Shown: positions 48,939-61,855 of the stretch, in pieces
Position numbering within the stretch: the stretch's first letter is position 1
How the letters are laid out: each line of letters starts with the position of its first letter
Assembly: GCA_025399215.1 (NCBI GenBank)
Contig: MU621119.1
Span: 42,926 to 106,925, forward strand
Length of the DNA stretch: 64,000 nt
Source of the DNA: Globomyces pollinis-pini
Lineage: Eukaryota > Chytridiomycota > Chytridiomycetes > Rhizophydiales > Globomycetaceae
Direction: 5' to 3'
Notes under the pieces: generated by a model
The model's input: the letters and a program-made list of their open reading frames with translations, nothing else
The model's database searches: none
Told to the model about the DNA's origin: nothing
Translations under genes and position numbers: made by a program

Positions 48939-51693
48939 TTAATTTAGCTGTTGCATCGACAGCCAACTAGATTGATTCTTAATTGAAACTATGTGAGTAT
49001 CCACTTCTGTAATCGGTTCCAAACTGGTCTCTACTAGATGGCTAATATATTGGGGGATCCAAAGTTGTGACAAAAGCTGATATTGTGCTGGATTCTTGTA
49101 CTGCTCATGAGATGAGAGTTTTCCTGACTCAGTTATAGTTGGTGATAATGAAGGTTGAGATTCTGCTAGATTGGACACCGATATTGACATTTTCCTGAGA
49201 TTGCTAGTACCTTTCTGATGTCTTGATGCTAACCTTTTGGTAGGCATGTCCTGTAACGGAATGATTGTATCTTGTTTGGCAAAGCAAGCTTGTCCATACT
49301 GATAGAATATATATGTACAAGGAATGAGCAAACCACATGTTAGTGCAGCCAAGTGATCTATATATTTAAATAAAGTCTCATTTTCATACTGTTCTTGGCA
49401 GAGATTAAACCAGCCGTCAAAAATTGAAACAATCCAAGACCAAAAACAGATCTTCTATATGCCAATAACCAAAATTTCCCATTAAATTCGTGTTTTTTAA
49501 CATAAACGTAAAGCAACTGGTTTTTGTGAACAATCCATGCACATGCAAAGTAAACGGTACCTGGTAGCAAGACAAGTGGTGATATAACTGAATAACAGAT
49601 AACTATGATGAAGACCAATATATGAATTGGGTACATATAACCTAATATGAAGTTAGTTTGTCAGTTTTACTGTATTGAAGCATGCTGGTACCAATAGATA
49701 GTTCTCTACATATCAGTTTGGAAACACTTACGTCAGTTCTCTGGGTGTAATCGCACTCATTCTTGAGAATAAGTAATAAATTATCGGCCAAGGTCTTAGA
49801 AGTTCTACCGGAAACATGATTAAACTCAAAATAAGCTGTTGATTAGAGAACATACTTTTAGGTACATAATTCGTGAACAAGGATGCTCCACCTGGGAAAG
49901 ACGTTGAGATAGATTCCACCCATAAGAAAGGATGATCAAATAGCCTTTCTGATGAATACCAAGCGCTAGATAAGAACGTGAAAACAAAATTCACATTAAA
50001 CATCAAGAAGTAAAAGTATTTCAATAGTGTTGCTTCTTCGATATCTGCAATAGTAAAGTGACCTTGAAGATAGGAAAGAACTAGAGTCAATAATATTTAA
50101 ATACATTCCAAGAAGAAAGGCATCAAGTTGTTGCATGTCAAAATGAGTACAGGAGGCAAAATTTTCCTGATTACGATTGCTGCTCCAGGAATTGACCTCC
50201 ATATATCCACCCATTTAGGATCAGATAATCCTGTCACTGTCAATTGAGATATCAAATATGTCGGCATAACCCATAGGAAAGAAATCGTAAGTGATGTAAA
50301 TGAAAGTAGCCCACTCTTTATCTTTTTTTCCAATGCAGAACTGGTTAAACTATCCCATTGAAGTTCACTGGGTGATGAAGCTGGTGTAATTGTCATTGTG
50401 ATTCCATCCATAGACGGATAAAGTAACAATTGCGTCGCCATATAAGCAGATCGGATTTCTTTGAATGTCACAAACGCAGAGACTGATTTTGTTTTATATT
50501 GCCTATACAATTTCCTGATAGCACCTTTTTGCTCTGTGTTCTCTGCAAGTTCCGTCGTCGTTTCAATGACTGAATTTCGTTTCTGGATGATTTCCTCCTC
50601 CAATTTTGCAGTTTCATTTGAAAGGAAAGAAATCACATCCACTTGTTTCAAATGCTGAATAACGATTGGTCTACATGACTTGGCAATCTTCTCTGCCATT
50701 TCTCTATCCTTTCTACTCATTTGATTTTCGCATAACATCATTCTTTGTTGTGGACTCAAATGCACCAATTTTCCCGCAGCTCCCCACAGTAATGTCTTAT
50801 ATATATTCATTGCCCATACCATATACGCCCTTTGATATTATAACGTTACATCAAATACCTTTCAAGTTTCCGTTGTTCCCGTTCGAAGAGTCGCATTTTC
50901 TTTAGGAGTATTTGGTCTTGTGGGATATTCATATTGATTTCGTCAACTAACCCAATATTAATTTTGAGAAACCTCCGAGTTAATTCATTATAGCTTACCA
51001 CGCTTCTAACTCAGATTCAGTTCTTAATTCTGGAGGAAGATTAGAGATAAGTACAGTTCTTTGGTTTAAATCAGCAACATGATTTGTTTTTGGTTGCTTT
51101 AATATTTTGGAAACCGTAACAGTATACTTTCTATATCCGTTATACAGCAGTTTGTATGCAACTATGGATACAAAGTATGTACATAACACATGAACCCACA
51201 ATAGCCTAGATCCATTCTCAATTTCACTAATGGAAAAGAATTTGAGAGAATCTGGTCGAACTATTCCCAATTCTTCAGTTGGATGATTTACGAAATAGTT
51301 TAAAGGCAAGAGAACTAAAAAAATAAATACCAATACGATGCCAAAGATCTTAAAACACATTCGTAGATACCGAAGATACCTAAGCGGTTACACCAACATT
51401 AGTTACATGACAGCATCCAATCCTACATGTTCTAATACTACATCCTCTGGAGTACAAATAACAGATTTAATCCATTCAAATAATCCTCCAGGATAGAGCA
51501 ATTTATCATTTTGGGTTTTCGCATCATAGATACGTGTGTAATATACCATTGCCAACTTTGAATTTCTACGCAACATTTCATAGAGTGCAACGCTGAACAA
51601 CCCCAAGACTGCAAGAATGGTAAGCCAGATAAGTACGCCATCTAATGAACTTGCTTGCATATTCATTACAGGAATAGTTGAATTCGACGACAT
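48939..51693 (-). CDS. CSC1/TMEM63/OSCA-family cation channel (DUF221, RSN1-like)
   Basis: Hyperosmolality- and stretch-gated calcium-permeable channel family. N-terminal membrane segments (VLIWLTILAVLGLFSVALYEML, FGIVLVFIFLVLLPLNYF, LWVHVLCTYFVSIVAYKLLY), then the cytosolic loop with NQRTVLISNLPPELR (phosphate/RRM-like) and AFVTFKEIRSAYMATQLLL, then six or more further spans in the DUF221 order (SFLWVMPTYLISQL, KYFYFLMFNVNFVFTFLSSAW, YSVISPLVLLPGTVYFACAWIV). Closest in layout to fungal RSN1/CSC1. The C-terminal Ser-rich tail is cytosolic. About 880 residues with roughly eight introns. Start MSSNSTIPVMNMQAS at 51693. Confidence 0.9.
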
Positions 51694-51951
51694 AACACGA
51701 AAACGCGGAAGAAATTTGTTGCCTCAATTCAATACAAAATATTTGGTGCTTTAATTTTAATTCTTTGGTTTTAGTAGTTTGTAGTTAATGCCATTTTTTG
51801 TTGTACTCAAATACAAGCAAATATACTAGGTATTAATAATAAGCAGATGAAATATTAGATAATTGATAAGTGAGTGAAGCAAGGGGTCTCATAAACATTT
51901 TAATTAATAAATTGGATTTTTAATACTTGTATTAAGTCAATATTTAGACAA

Positions 51952-52880
51952 TTAATCTTCGTCCATTTCATCGTCGAGGGCGGCCTAGAAGTATAAATTG
52001 AATAGTAAAATACCTTGGCTAGTCTTTCTGCTTCATCTTTAATATCTTTTGGAACCACAGCGTGCTTTCCGTTTGATTGCGGTGAAATCCAAGTCAATTC
52101 TAGCTCAAAATCCTTATCTTTTGATTCATCATGTACCATATGAATACTAATATCAGTCATAGGCTCTGTAGTTTACATTCGGGCAGCATGTTTGACTGCT
52201 TCTGCTGCTGTTAACGTCTTGAAATCAAGTTTTTCCAATTCTGTTTTTGCTAATTGAGATCCTTTTCCAACTGCAGTCGCATTATATCCCTATTATCTCA
52301 ACATCATTAACTGATTACGTAATATAATCCAGAAGGTTCTATCATGTATAATGCAGGTCCATGTACATCAACACTGGCAACAATGGTAGATAAACCAAAT
52401 GGTCGAACTGATGAATATAAAGTAAATGCGGACACATAGCCCGATATACGTTTTGCGATCATCTACACGATTTAACACAAAAAAAACTATACTGTGGAAG
52501 GGATGGGTTTACGATATGTAGATCGATAATTCTCAGCCTCTTCTCTTGCCCTTTTAGCCAAATGTCTTGAATCTGCTAAAAGTCCAGCAGCAACAAATCC
52601 GATGTGCATGTCAATTGTTTGAATTCTATTATTTGATTGAGGAACCAAGAGCTTTGACTGAACCAATTTTTCATGGGCCAATACAACTCCATCGATAGTT
52701 TTAATTCCAATACAAGTGCTTTATGATTAATAGATATGATAACATACCCACTATTTTCAACAGCCTTCAAGGCATATTCGACTTGAAATATCCTTCCATC
52801 AGGGGAATAAGTGCTAGCAGAAAGATCATACTATTAAATTAATCGAAGCTATTTCTTACTCCTGTTCCAATTGACCCCAT
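51952..52880 (-). CDS. PRE10: 20S proteasome subunit alpha-7 (PSMA3/PRE10)
   Basis: Outer-ring subunit. N-terminus MGSIGTG joins [28 protein letters not shown], the alpha-subunit signature. Then [57 protein letters not shown] and [18 protein letters not shown], as in PSMA3. It ends with the acidic tail DDEMDED typical of alpha-7. Introns lie at each exon break shown, mostly 25-35 nt. About 245 residues, full length. Confidence 0.95.
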
Positions 52881-53193
52881 TTGAGAAACTTTTAAGGAAA
52901 AAAGACAAGGGTGAGTTAAGCCACGTTACTTTGAATGAGTTTAATTCAAGAGATAATTCTTTGGTTTTTAAAAGTAAACGAATGAGGATTTCATTCTAAT
53001 ATAATGGAAGAATATGATATTTAACGATTTCTGTTGCCTGAAAGTGCTATTCAAACCACCACTATATCACAGTTCATTCAGTACATCAGTTTGTATAGTA
53101 TCATCTTATATAGCAATTCTCTCTCATAGTATGCAATCAATTAGTGTGATCTTGAAAAATACTGAAATTCACTTTACTTTAAAGAATTATTGC

Positions 53194-55149
53194 ATGGAAA
53201 TTGAATCACAGGAGTAATTGGTTAAGACTGATCATTGCTAGCGTCATCAGATTAATAGGCCAGTTCTTGAAGGAGAATCAACTGCACAATACTCTTAAAG
53301 CTCTACAGGTACTATAAACCACATTTGTTGATGTATCAAAGCTGGAATCTCAAGTAGCATTGAATGCTGTTTCTCACCCTCTCACTGAGGATATCCAAAA
53401 AGGAAATTGGGCAGTTGTTCTGGAAAGTATCACAGATTTAGCAATGTATTTTGGAATTCCTCATCATTAGTCCTCCAAAACATTTGTCTGACTTATATGA
53501 ACAAATAGTGTTAGAATTAATTGAAATGAAGCAGATTCAAGCAGCAAGGTCTTTGTTGAGACAGACAGACCCGATGGATAATCTACGAAATTTGTATCCA
53601 GAGCGTTATTTACATTTGGAAGGTTTATTGAATCGAAGCGACTTTGATGAGAAAACAGTAATTAATACCATAATGCTTTTCATTTCAAGGCCTATCAGAC
53701 TGGGAAAGGAAAACAAGAAAGGAGAGAAATGATTGCCAAAGGTTGATATTATAAAGTTAACCTTAGAATTGGAGAAACATGTCACAATTGTTGAACCAAA
53801 CCGATTAGTATCGTTATTAGGTCAAGCTCTTAAATGGCAAGTTCAGGAAAAGTTAGTAGACACAGAAGTAGGTTTCGACCTTTTCACTGGAGCAGCACCT
53901 TCAACAAGAGCCGAAGATGACTCCCCAGTATCTATGATGATAAAATCGATCAAGGTATGTTGATAGTTTTTAAAAATACCCAGTTCCCTAAAAAACAGTA
54001 CCCAGAATCTGGATGTTTTTCACCTGACGGTACATATTTTGCGACAGGTATGCTCTTAGCTAATAATTTTAGGTACCAAATTTTCTTTTAACCGGTTTAA
54101 GGAACTGTTGATGGTTTTATTGAGATTTGGAATTATTTGACAGGAAAGCGAAGAAACGATCTTAAATATCAGCAAGAAGTTAATATCATTTTTATTTACG
54201 GCTGGATAGGACAATATGATGATGATTGAAACTGCATGCTTATGTTTACAATTCAGCCCAGATTCGGAATATCTGGCTTCAGGAGCACAAGACGGCAGCA
54301 TCATTGTGTGGAGTGTCAAAAACGGTCGATCACATGTAAAGTTTAGAACAGCCCATACACAAGGTAAGACATATAATCCCAACAAGTAGGAATCACCTGT
54401 CTAGCTTTTAACAGCGATGGTACTCAAATAGTTTCATCTAGTTTTGACCAAACTGTACGAATTCATGGCCTTAATTCTGGAAAAACTTTGAAAGTGTTTA
54501 GAGGCCACACATCATTTGTCAATTCAGTTGCCTATTCACTAAATGACGCGTTTATCGTTAGTGGTAGCAGTGATGGAACAGTTAAAGTATGAAAAATTGG
54601 TTTTCATAAATGTTAGATTTGGAATCAAAACTCTAGTGATTGTATACACACTTTACATCTTCAAAATGGAGAATTAACAGCGAGAGGTGTGAATTTGCCA
54701 ACCGTACACAGTGTGACAAGAATACCTTCAAAAGATATCTTCCTTGTGTCAAATCATAGTAGATTCCTTTATCTGATATCATTGAGTGGAGAAGTAACCA
54801 TATTTTTGGTAACTGTTAGCTTATTCGGCATTTTACTCCAGAAAAGAAGGGCGAATCGTTTGCAAATGCTACCCTCTCAGCATCAGGAGATTTCATCTAT
54901 GCAGTATCTTGTTGTGGTTGTAACGATTAGGTTTCTGATGATCATCACCTTTATTGTATCAGCAGGGATACTGGGGTAGTACTGTCAGACTTCAAGGTAT
55001 CACCTGTTTTGATTCTGCTAACTATCAGGTTTCAGACACAGACATCATTGGCATTAAACATCATCCATTTGCTAATTATTTGGCTGTCTATAGGTAAGAT
55101 ATTAAGTACTAACATAAGTGATAATGGCATTGTTGGTTTATGGAAATAA
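53194..55149 (+). CDS. SMU1: SMU1-like WD40 spliceosomal protein
   Basis: Component of the pre-catalytic spliceosome acting with RED/IK. N-terminus [19 protein letters not shown] (LisH-like) after a 28-nt intron at 53214-53241, then the CTLH-type region with [32 protein letters not shown] and [11 protein letters not shown]. Seven WD40 units follow over short exons: [70 protein letters not shown] and a last blade ending [10 protein letters not shown] with TAA at 55149. Matches human SMU1 end to end, about 490 residues. It is divergent from PRE10 across a 313-base spacer. Confidence 0.92.
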
Positions 55150-55452
55150 AACAGAGAGTAACTCGCCCAGACTTTGGACGCTGCAGTTTCCTTCATGAAC
55201 GAAGAACGTGCCTCTGTTTCACAAGAGTCAGCAGGTGGTTCATCACAGACTTCAGAAAATGCAAATTGTAAATTTAAGACACAGGGTAAAGTTGGAATTC
55301 TCGTTCGTGAGGCTATTTCAGTTTAGCCGAACCAAGTTTTGAGCCGTTTTGAGAGAAGCCTCAGGATTTCATAACTATTAAGAACTCCATCGCCACATAC
55401 CCCGATCCAATTGAGCTTATAATCCCACAAATAGTTATCCAAACGAATCGAA
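55150..55452. other. Spacer between SMU1 and RGS gene
   Basis: Contains a 43-codon ORF from ATG 55196 (MNEERASVSQESAGGSSQ) to a stop near 55326. It could be a 5' exon of the RGS gene or an upstream ORF, but I could not find introns that join it in frame. No other feature seen. Confidence 0.35.
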
Positions 55453-56394
55453 ATGACTTCAGTAGATGAATGTACTCTATATGAATTTGATGCCAATGCC
55501 AATGACGAAAAGAAACAGTTGAAGCTTTCTAAATTATTTGGTATTGCTGAACAAGAGTTGGACATTCGCTCTAGTCAAGTATTTATTAAGAGTAAAACCA
55601 ACGAAAATCAAACTACGGAATTCAAAAGCCCTTCTGTTGCTGATACGCTAAAGCGTATTAAATTATCCAAAATATTCGGCCCAGACTTCACCTCTCCAAA
55701 TGAATTGAATTCATTAAAGCATGTCTATACATACCATTTGCCAGAAGCACTGCAAAAGAAACAAACTAAAATCTCCCAAATATTAGGTTCACACTTTCTA
55801 GTGGATATTCCATTGTCTGAAATTCTTGAAAATGGCCTTGATGCATTACTCAATTCTAGAATTCCTTTAACCTTGTTTTTGGTATATTTGTTACAAAGAC
55901 ATAGTGCTGAATTACTGGTAATTTTCCCTTGTGCTAATCCGTAGTTCTTTTACTTGGATGTTGAAGAATTCAAACATAAAAAGTACAACGATAATGATAA
56001 AGTCATTCAATATGATGCAGCTGTCAGAATATTTTCTATGTACTTATCGAAAGATTCAGTATTGGAAATAAACGTGGAAGCCAATATATTCAACACCACC
56101 AAGGAACTGATTGATCTTCAAGACAATCTATCAGAATGTTTCGATCAAGCAGAAGAACATATACTATCACTCCTTCGTCAAAATTTTGCTGAAGCTAAAA
56201 GTTGTTTATTTGAAGATTATCAAGAAACTGTAAAGTTGGAATCAGTAGTGATTACTGATTCAACATTGGAATGGATCTTGGATCTAATCAAGCCATATTC
56301 GTATGAGCAGGACACCACACCTGAAGATTCAAAGAGCAATGCAGTGATACTGAAGCTGTTGGTGAATCAATTCTGTGCAAGTCGTTTGAAATAA
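55453..56394 (+). CDS. RGS-domain protein with three KLSKxFG-type repeats
   Basis: Regulator of G-protein signalling: accelerates GTP hydrolysis by G-alpha. Exon 1 (from MTSVDECTLYEFDAN, ATG 55453) codes 155 residues; a 27-nt intron at 55918-55944 joins ...SAELL to FFYLDVEEFKHKKY, placing the intron inside the RGS box. RGS features: SRIPLTLFLVYLLQRHSAELLFFYLDVEEFK, AVRIFSMYLSKDSVLEINV, CFDQAEEHILSLLRQNFAEA. Before the box lie three copies of a short motif at residues 23-30, 68-76 and 104-112 (KLSKLFG, KLSKIFG, KISQILG). C-terminal tail of about 60 residues is helical. An extra upstream 5' exon cannot be excluded. G-alpha partner unknown. Confidence 0.7.
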
Positions 56395-56737
56395 AAGAAC
56401 ATTTGAATATGACTCATCTGATTAACTTATAATCTTTTAAGTATTTTTTAAATGGCATGTGGTATTAAATTTCAAGGGGCTATGAAATCACCCCCTAAAT
56501 AGTCTGTGTACACCAAAAATAATGACAAAAGAGATAGGAAATCCTATATTTCACATTTAAAAATCTATAATCGCTTCACAGAGAGTTGTGATGTGAAATG
56601 ATTGTCATAGAACCTCTTTGATGGGAAAATCGATGATTCATTGTAACAGCAACAGACAAACGCGCAGACAAAGCTTCATCTGACACTTTTTTAAAAACAA
56701 CAAACACTTGACAATTAATTGATTAATATTTACAAAG
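56395..56737. other. Intergenic spacer, no gene seen
   Basis: 343 bases between the RGS and arrestin genes, same strand. AT-rich; it should contain the RGS terminator and arrestin promoter, but no specific element was identified. Confidence 0.5.
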
Positions 56738-59169
56738 ATGAGAAGCGATCAGAGTAGATCATCAATATCCTCTTCAGATTCAATTATATCTTTTCAACCA
56801 AAACAACCTCCTCTCATTCCACTTTCATATACCTCCAACATTAACTTTCGACCTTTACCATCTACATCAGGAAAATGTTCGAAACTTAAACTCAAATTAA
56901 TTCTGCACTCCACGTTACATAAAGCAGGTGGTTCCATCAAAGGCACTCTGGAAGTACGCAGTCACACTAAAACTGATCTTCTCATTGGGGAGATTGCTGT
57001 TCAATTGTCAGGTTACGAAGGTAGTTGAATGGATCGAATTAAACTTTTCCTTTAGAAATATCTGGTAAAGATTACAAACAATCGAAATCATTCCTATCTG
57101 CTCGGATTGTTTTCCAAGGTGATCGAACTCCCCCATCAGAGGCAGTTAGAGGCCCATCCCGAAATGGATTTTATCTTGCAAACAAAGGAAAATCAGTAAG
57201 TTTTGTTTCTTTAAACTGATATCAAAAGTCGTTCCCGTTTGTGTTTGATTTACCATCCGATGCTCCAGCCTCTTTTCAATATCAAAATATTGCAAAATTA
57301 AAATATGCTATTACTGGTTTAGTTCAATACAAATTAGGTGGTCAAGTAGATACGATCTTCAAAGTAAAAGATGCTGAAGTGGTGGATGTGTGGGATAGTG
57401 CATTAAGAAATGATGCAATCATCACTAAAGGCAGTAACTTTAAAAAAACATATTGGGGTGGTGATGGTGAAGTTCATTTGGAGGCTGCCATGACAGGAAA
57501 CATTCATACCAGTGGCAGTTCCATCTCTATTGATGTTAAAGTAAATAATAATTCCAAAACACAAGTAAGATCCATATGTATTTTATAATGCAGGTGCGAG
57601 GTCTAAAAGTATCGTTTGTAAGGCGATTAATGATGTTGTGTCCTCCGGAAGATTCGTTTTCTGAAGAGGATAATATCAAAATATTTAACGAAGTGGTCGA
57701 TTCCATATCTTACAAAGAGAAAGATTTTGTTTATGATGCCAAGGAGGAGAGACTGAACAAATTATGTGTCAACATCCCAGTAAATCATCCATTCTAATAT
57801 TAGAAACAAATGCAAACAATAAGGAATAATTGCTTGACAGAAATTGCATGTAAATTAGTGGTTGGACTTGCAATGCCTGGATTGTTAAGGTAATCAAATC
57901 GTCTAATGTTCAGCAAACCACTTATTGTCGAGCTGCCCTTGAAAGTCTGCCATTCAAAATCTCTTGAAATTGCGGAGCTATTAAAAAATGAGGTTCCAGT
58001 TCTTCCACCACTACCCCCTCGACTGGAACCATTATCTTTGAGTTTCTTACCAAGCCAATCGTTGGGCAATAAGAAACCAGCAGCACATCCACACGAAAGA
58101 GTCCTTCCTTGGTCAGATGATGAAGATGCTACATATCATCGTAATGGGAACTGGAAGAAACATCCTGCACAATTCCAAACCCGTCGTGGTAGTGATTTCA
58201 ACAATGTTTGTGTACCTCAAATCCAACCTGTGATATATTGTAATGCCGAGGAAAGAAATAGAGACATTCATGAACAATCATTTATGCTTGATGTTGCAGA
58301 AAATGAAGTTGAGATGATTGTTCCAAAACTAACTTTGCTTGATCCAGGTGTGCCGATGGTAAATGAGGAAGTTGTGCCAGCTGAAGCAAATGAATCCAAA
58401 GCATTTGATTATTTATTCGAAAAAGCATGCAATTTTCTCGATGCAATTAGCTTTTCACCAAACATACTTGAAGATAACTCCGAACCACCACAACCACCTA
58501 AATTGCAGACTTCTAGTATTCCTCCTCCGCTGCCATCCAAGCCTGCCTCGGCTGTTAATCGAGACTCCACTAAAATATCAGAAAGTGGACATTTAAATTC
58601 AACGGAAGTGAAGCCACCATCACAAAAGCAGCCACTAAAAACTATTTATTCAACAAGACTTAATTTAAATACACCTAACATTGCCCCACCAGTGGCACCG
58701 ACAAGATTACAAGTTCCTAAGCTATCTACAAAAGCCGGTGCGGTGAATAACGTAGGAACTGGAATATTGCAACCAAAGTCCACAAAAAGCAATCGTTCAG
58801 ATAACCAAGTAGGTATGGAGAAAATCCGTGCAAGTATTTCCACTCAAGTACCATACAATCATTTCAGTAAACGCGAATTCCATCACAAGATGCCTCGGCC
58901 TTTACCACCCGATCCGCCCATATTACAAGCACGAAAATCATTGCAACCAAAACCAGTCTTATCAAATACGTATGAGGAAACGCCAATTCCACCACCTAGG
59001 AAACGAAATCCTCAAGTGCTTTCGAAAGACATGAAGAGTCTTTATTTAAAACCTGTAAATATCCAAAGTAATATTGACTCAATCTTTGATGGTAAGAAAT
59101 ATGTGATAATAATTTTTAGCTGATGAATACAAAGTTCTCACTGTTCGTAAGGATCGAAGAAAACGTTAA
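56738..59169 (+). CDS. Alpha-arrestin-like protein with proline-rich tail
   Basis: Arrestin N and C lobes are spread over short exons: KLKLKLILHSTLHKAGGSIKG, LLIGEIAVQLSGYEG (N strand bundle), SFPFVFDLPSDAPASFQYQN, KLKYAITGLVQYKLG and SSISIDVKVNNNSKTQ-VRGLKVSFVRRL, then the C-lobe with KPLIVELPLKV. The tail of about 380 residues is one large exon rich in Pro with SH3-ligand-like sites (IPPPLPSKP, PRPLPPDPP, PIPPPRKR). The final exon ends VLTVRKDRRKR after a 28-nt intron near 59092-59119. Arrestin-fold proteins link membrane cargo to ubiquitin ligases and endocytosis; no PPxY motif was noticed, so it may work by SH3 partners. Start MRSDQSRSSIS. Confidence 0.75.
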
Positions 59170-59206
59170 CGTGTAAAAAGATGAAATTCAAAATAAAATA
59201 GTATTT

Positions 59207-59659
59207 TTATTGGAAACAATTGGCATCTGGTGGACCATCTCTCCATCGTTCCAATACTTTTGAACAATCGAATGTTGGTTTACCCAACCGTACATTAACT
59301 TCATTGTGCACTTGACAGAACCAATTGCTTAATTCGACATTTGAGTCTAATTTGGGAGGGTTCACCTTAATTTCTGTTTGTAAATGATCTGCGCAATAAC
59401 CACAGGGATAGAATCTCGCCAGACCTCCAATAAAACTGTTCATTGTAGATTTATCCAAGATTGTAGGTTTCTCAGGGTAGTAAGCAGCCATGGTATGCAA
59501 GAAAGCCCAAGTCTGCCTTCCTAATTGAGGACCATCTGGAGGACATTCAGGAGGATAAGCAGCAGAATTTAGTTCTTTCTTGAACTTCTTCCTTTGCTTC
59601 TTCCTTAGAGTTGAAAAATCAGAACAGACATTACAAGGTTTCTCTTCCTTCTCCACCAT
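59207..59659 (-). CDS. ERV1: FAD-linked sulfhydryl oxidase Erv1/ALR
   Basis: Partner of Mia40 in the mitochondrial intermembrane space disulfide relay. Intronless, 150 residues. N-terminal shuttle pair CNVC at residues 9-12; FAD-domain motifs LGRQTWAFLHTMAAYYPEKP, active site FYPCGYCADH, LSNWFCQVHNEVNVRLGKP, and the structural C-x16-C ending in TFDCSKVLERW. All catalytic cysteines present. Convergent with the arrestin gene (37 bases). Confidence 0.95.
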   Translation of the reverse strand: MVEKEEKPCNVCSDFSTLRKKQRKKFKKELNSAAYPPECPPDGPQLGRQTWAFLHTMAAYYPEKPTILDKSTMNSFIGGLARFYPCGYCADHLQTEIKVNPPKLDSNVELSNWFCQVHNEVNVRLGKPTFDCSKVLERWRDGPPDANCFQ

Positions 59660-59751
59660 CGATTTTTATTTAAGGAAAAATCTGCAGTGAAAACTCTGAG
59701 GCGTTTCTTGTATTCATTCTTTGGTGGGTTCAAGCTTTCCTTTTCTTTTTA

Positions 59752-61100
59752 ATGGATTACAGACAATCAGTCATTGAATTGGCTTCGCTTCCTGACAATA
59801 AAACTTGCATAGATTGTGGAGCTCATAACCCGCAGTGGGCTTCAGTTACCTTCGGAACCTTCTTCTGCTTGCAGTGTTCTGGAGTTCATCGTAGTTTAGT
59901 ATGATGTTACATTCTCTAACTCAAAGGGTGTTCATATCACTTTTGTTCGTTCTGTCACTATGGATAAATGGACTGAGGTTCAGGCAAAGAGAATGACTTT
60001 GGGTGGAAATGCTAATGCTTTAGAATTCTTTAAATCTCATCCTCGTAATTCAATTATCTTCCATTGACTGTTTCAATAGACTACAAAGAGAAAATGTCAA
60101 TTGCTGATAAATATCAATCTGAGTTTGCTCAATTCTACAAAGAGAAGGTTTATCGAATTGCTTATTTAATATTTTAGCTCACCGCTCTTTGTGAAGATAA
60201 ACCTTGGGAAATGCCGCCAATTGGTTCTAGAGCTGTTGCCACGCCAAAACCAGAACCTTCCACTTCCACACCACCATCTCGTGAAGGTTTACCGTCAAAA
60301 GTTCAAAATGAAACTTACTTTGCCGTAATGATTTCTGAATTTTAATAGTAGTCGAAGGGAAATGAAAATGCAAATAGACCTGATAATTTACCTCCAAGTC
60401 AAGGTGGAAAGTATGCAGGCTTTGGCAGCTCTTGTAAACTATATTGCGCCTAATATTGATAGATGAACCACCTGCCTCAAATGATCCTTTTGACGACCCA
60501 ATTGCTTCGCTATCAAAAGGTTGGAGTATGTTATCCACTTTTGCAAACCAGGCTGCCAAAATCGCTGTCAATGGTGCTGAAACGCTTGGGAAAACTGTGA
60601 ATGAAACTGTATGAGATGCTTATGTTTAAACATAGGTAATAAAACCAACCACAACTGCTGTGAGAGATCCAGAATTTGGAAACAAAATGGAATCATATAT
60701 TAACAATTTTGGGCAAAAAGTGACAGAAGTAGGGACCAAGGGGCTAAATATTGCAACTGAGGTGGCAACTAAAGGAATTGATGCACCTCGTCAAACCATA
60801 TCACAGATAAATGGAGCAGCTTACTCACCTGTGTCAAACACTAGTGCCAATGAATTCAAAGCAACAGATTCTTATGATCCGTGGGCTAAGCCAACAAATC
60901 GTTCGGAAACACCAAACCTGGATTGGGATGAATGGGGCACTAGTCCAGAAAAGGCAGCAATCCCAGCATTTAAGGATGAACCAAGAGTTGTTACTGTTCC
61001 AGCAACCAACGGAGCAAATGCTCCTACTTCCACATCAACAACTGCAGCACCACCTGCCAAGTCTCCAGCAAATAACGATGATACTTGGGAAGATTTTTAA
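59752..61100 (+). CDS. GCS1: ARF GTPase-activating protein, ARFGAP1/GCS1 type
   Basis: Golgi ArfGAP for COPI. The zinc finger [24 protein letters not shown] has C-x2-C-x16-C-x2-C and is followed by [17 protein letters not shown], with the catalytic Arg in GVHRSLG, and [19 protein letters not shown]. The region [19 protein letters not shown]...[11 protein letters not shown] is rich in Ser, Thr and small residues and fits an ALPS curvature-sensing helix. C-terminal half is disordered, with a final DDTWEDF motif. About six introns. ATG at 59752. Confidence 0.92.
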
Positions 61101-61251
61101 TAAATTACAAAATGTCAGATTTGTATTATTTTAATTGTTTAACGATTGTCAAAATATATGCAGTGTTTGTATTGATGTTTACATCACGAACAATACATGA
61201 GACAGATGATAAAATAATCAAACTATTAGAGATATCTTTTCTTTAATTGAA

Positions 61252-61800
61252 ATGTATCAAATTGTAATTTCTAGTCTCATCTCATCTGTGTTTGCTGCAC
61301 CACAAAGTATGGAAGCTGTACAAGCACAACTAAACAATGCACTTAATCAAGTCGTTGATCCAACTCAAGTAAAAGATGTCACTACTGCAATTATGACCCA
61401 AGATTGCTTTGCATTGAAATTTGTTCCTTGTCAGCTTTTGGTTGTAGAAGCTATGAAAGGGTAAAGGTTCGTGTAACTAAACAATAACAGAGTTTGTGAA
61501 AAAATGTCTGGAAATATTGATTTGTTCTATAAATGTCAATGCTTTAAATCAGTATCCAATGGTGCTTGTTATTCTCAATGCCCTGCAAACAAAAATCTAC
61601 AAGCATCCTATCTGGATGGTGTTGCACCTGGAATTTCAAATGTGTGTAGAATTGCCAATGTTGATACAGGTACTCTTCCTCAAATGTGGGACGGTAAAAA
61701 GTTTGGTGGTTATACTCCTGGTTCGGTTTCTGGAGTTCAATCCATCACCCCTTTCGCGTCTGTTTTCATGGCTGCTGGTGCTGCAATGGCTATTTTGTAA
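61252..61800 (+). CDS. Small secreted Cys-rich protein, probably GPI-anchored
   Basis: About 170 residues from two exons joined by a 30-nt intron near 61462-61491. N-terminal signal peptide MYQIVISSLISSVFA, then about 95 residues with eight or more cysteines in close spacing (DCFALKFVPC, VCEK, YKCQCFK, ACYSQCP, VCRI) and a hydrophobic C-terminal segment (PFASVFMAAGAAMAIL) of the GPI-signal type. It lies beside ARFGAP1. Family not recognised. Expected to be a cell-wall or surface protein. Confidence 0.7.
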
Positions 61801-61855
61801 ACTCTTGTCAATAAATTCTTGTCTTTAAATTGGTCTTTTTTCAAATTAAGTTTTA

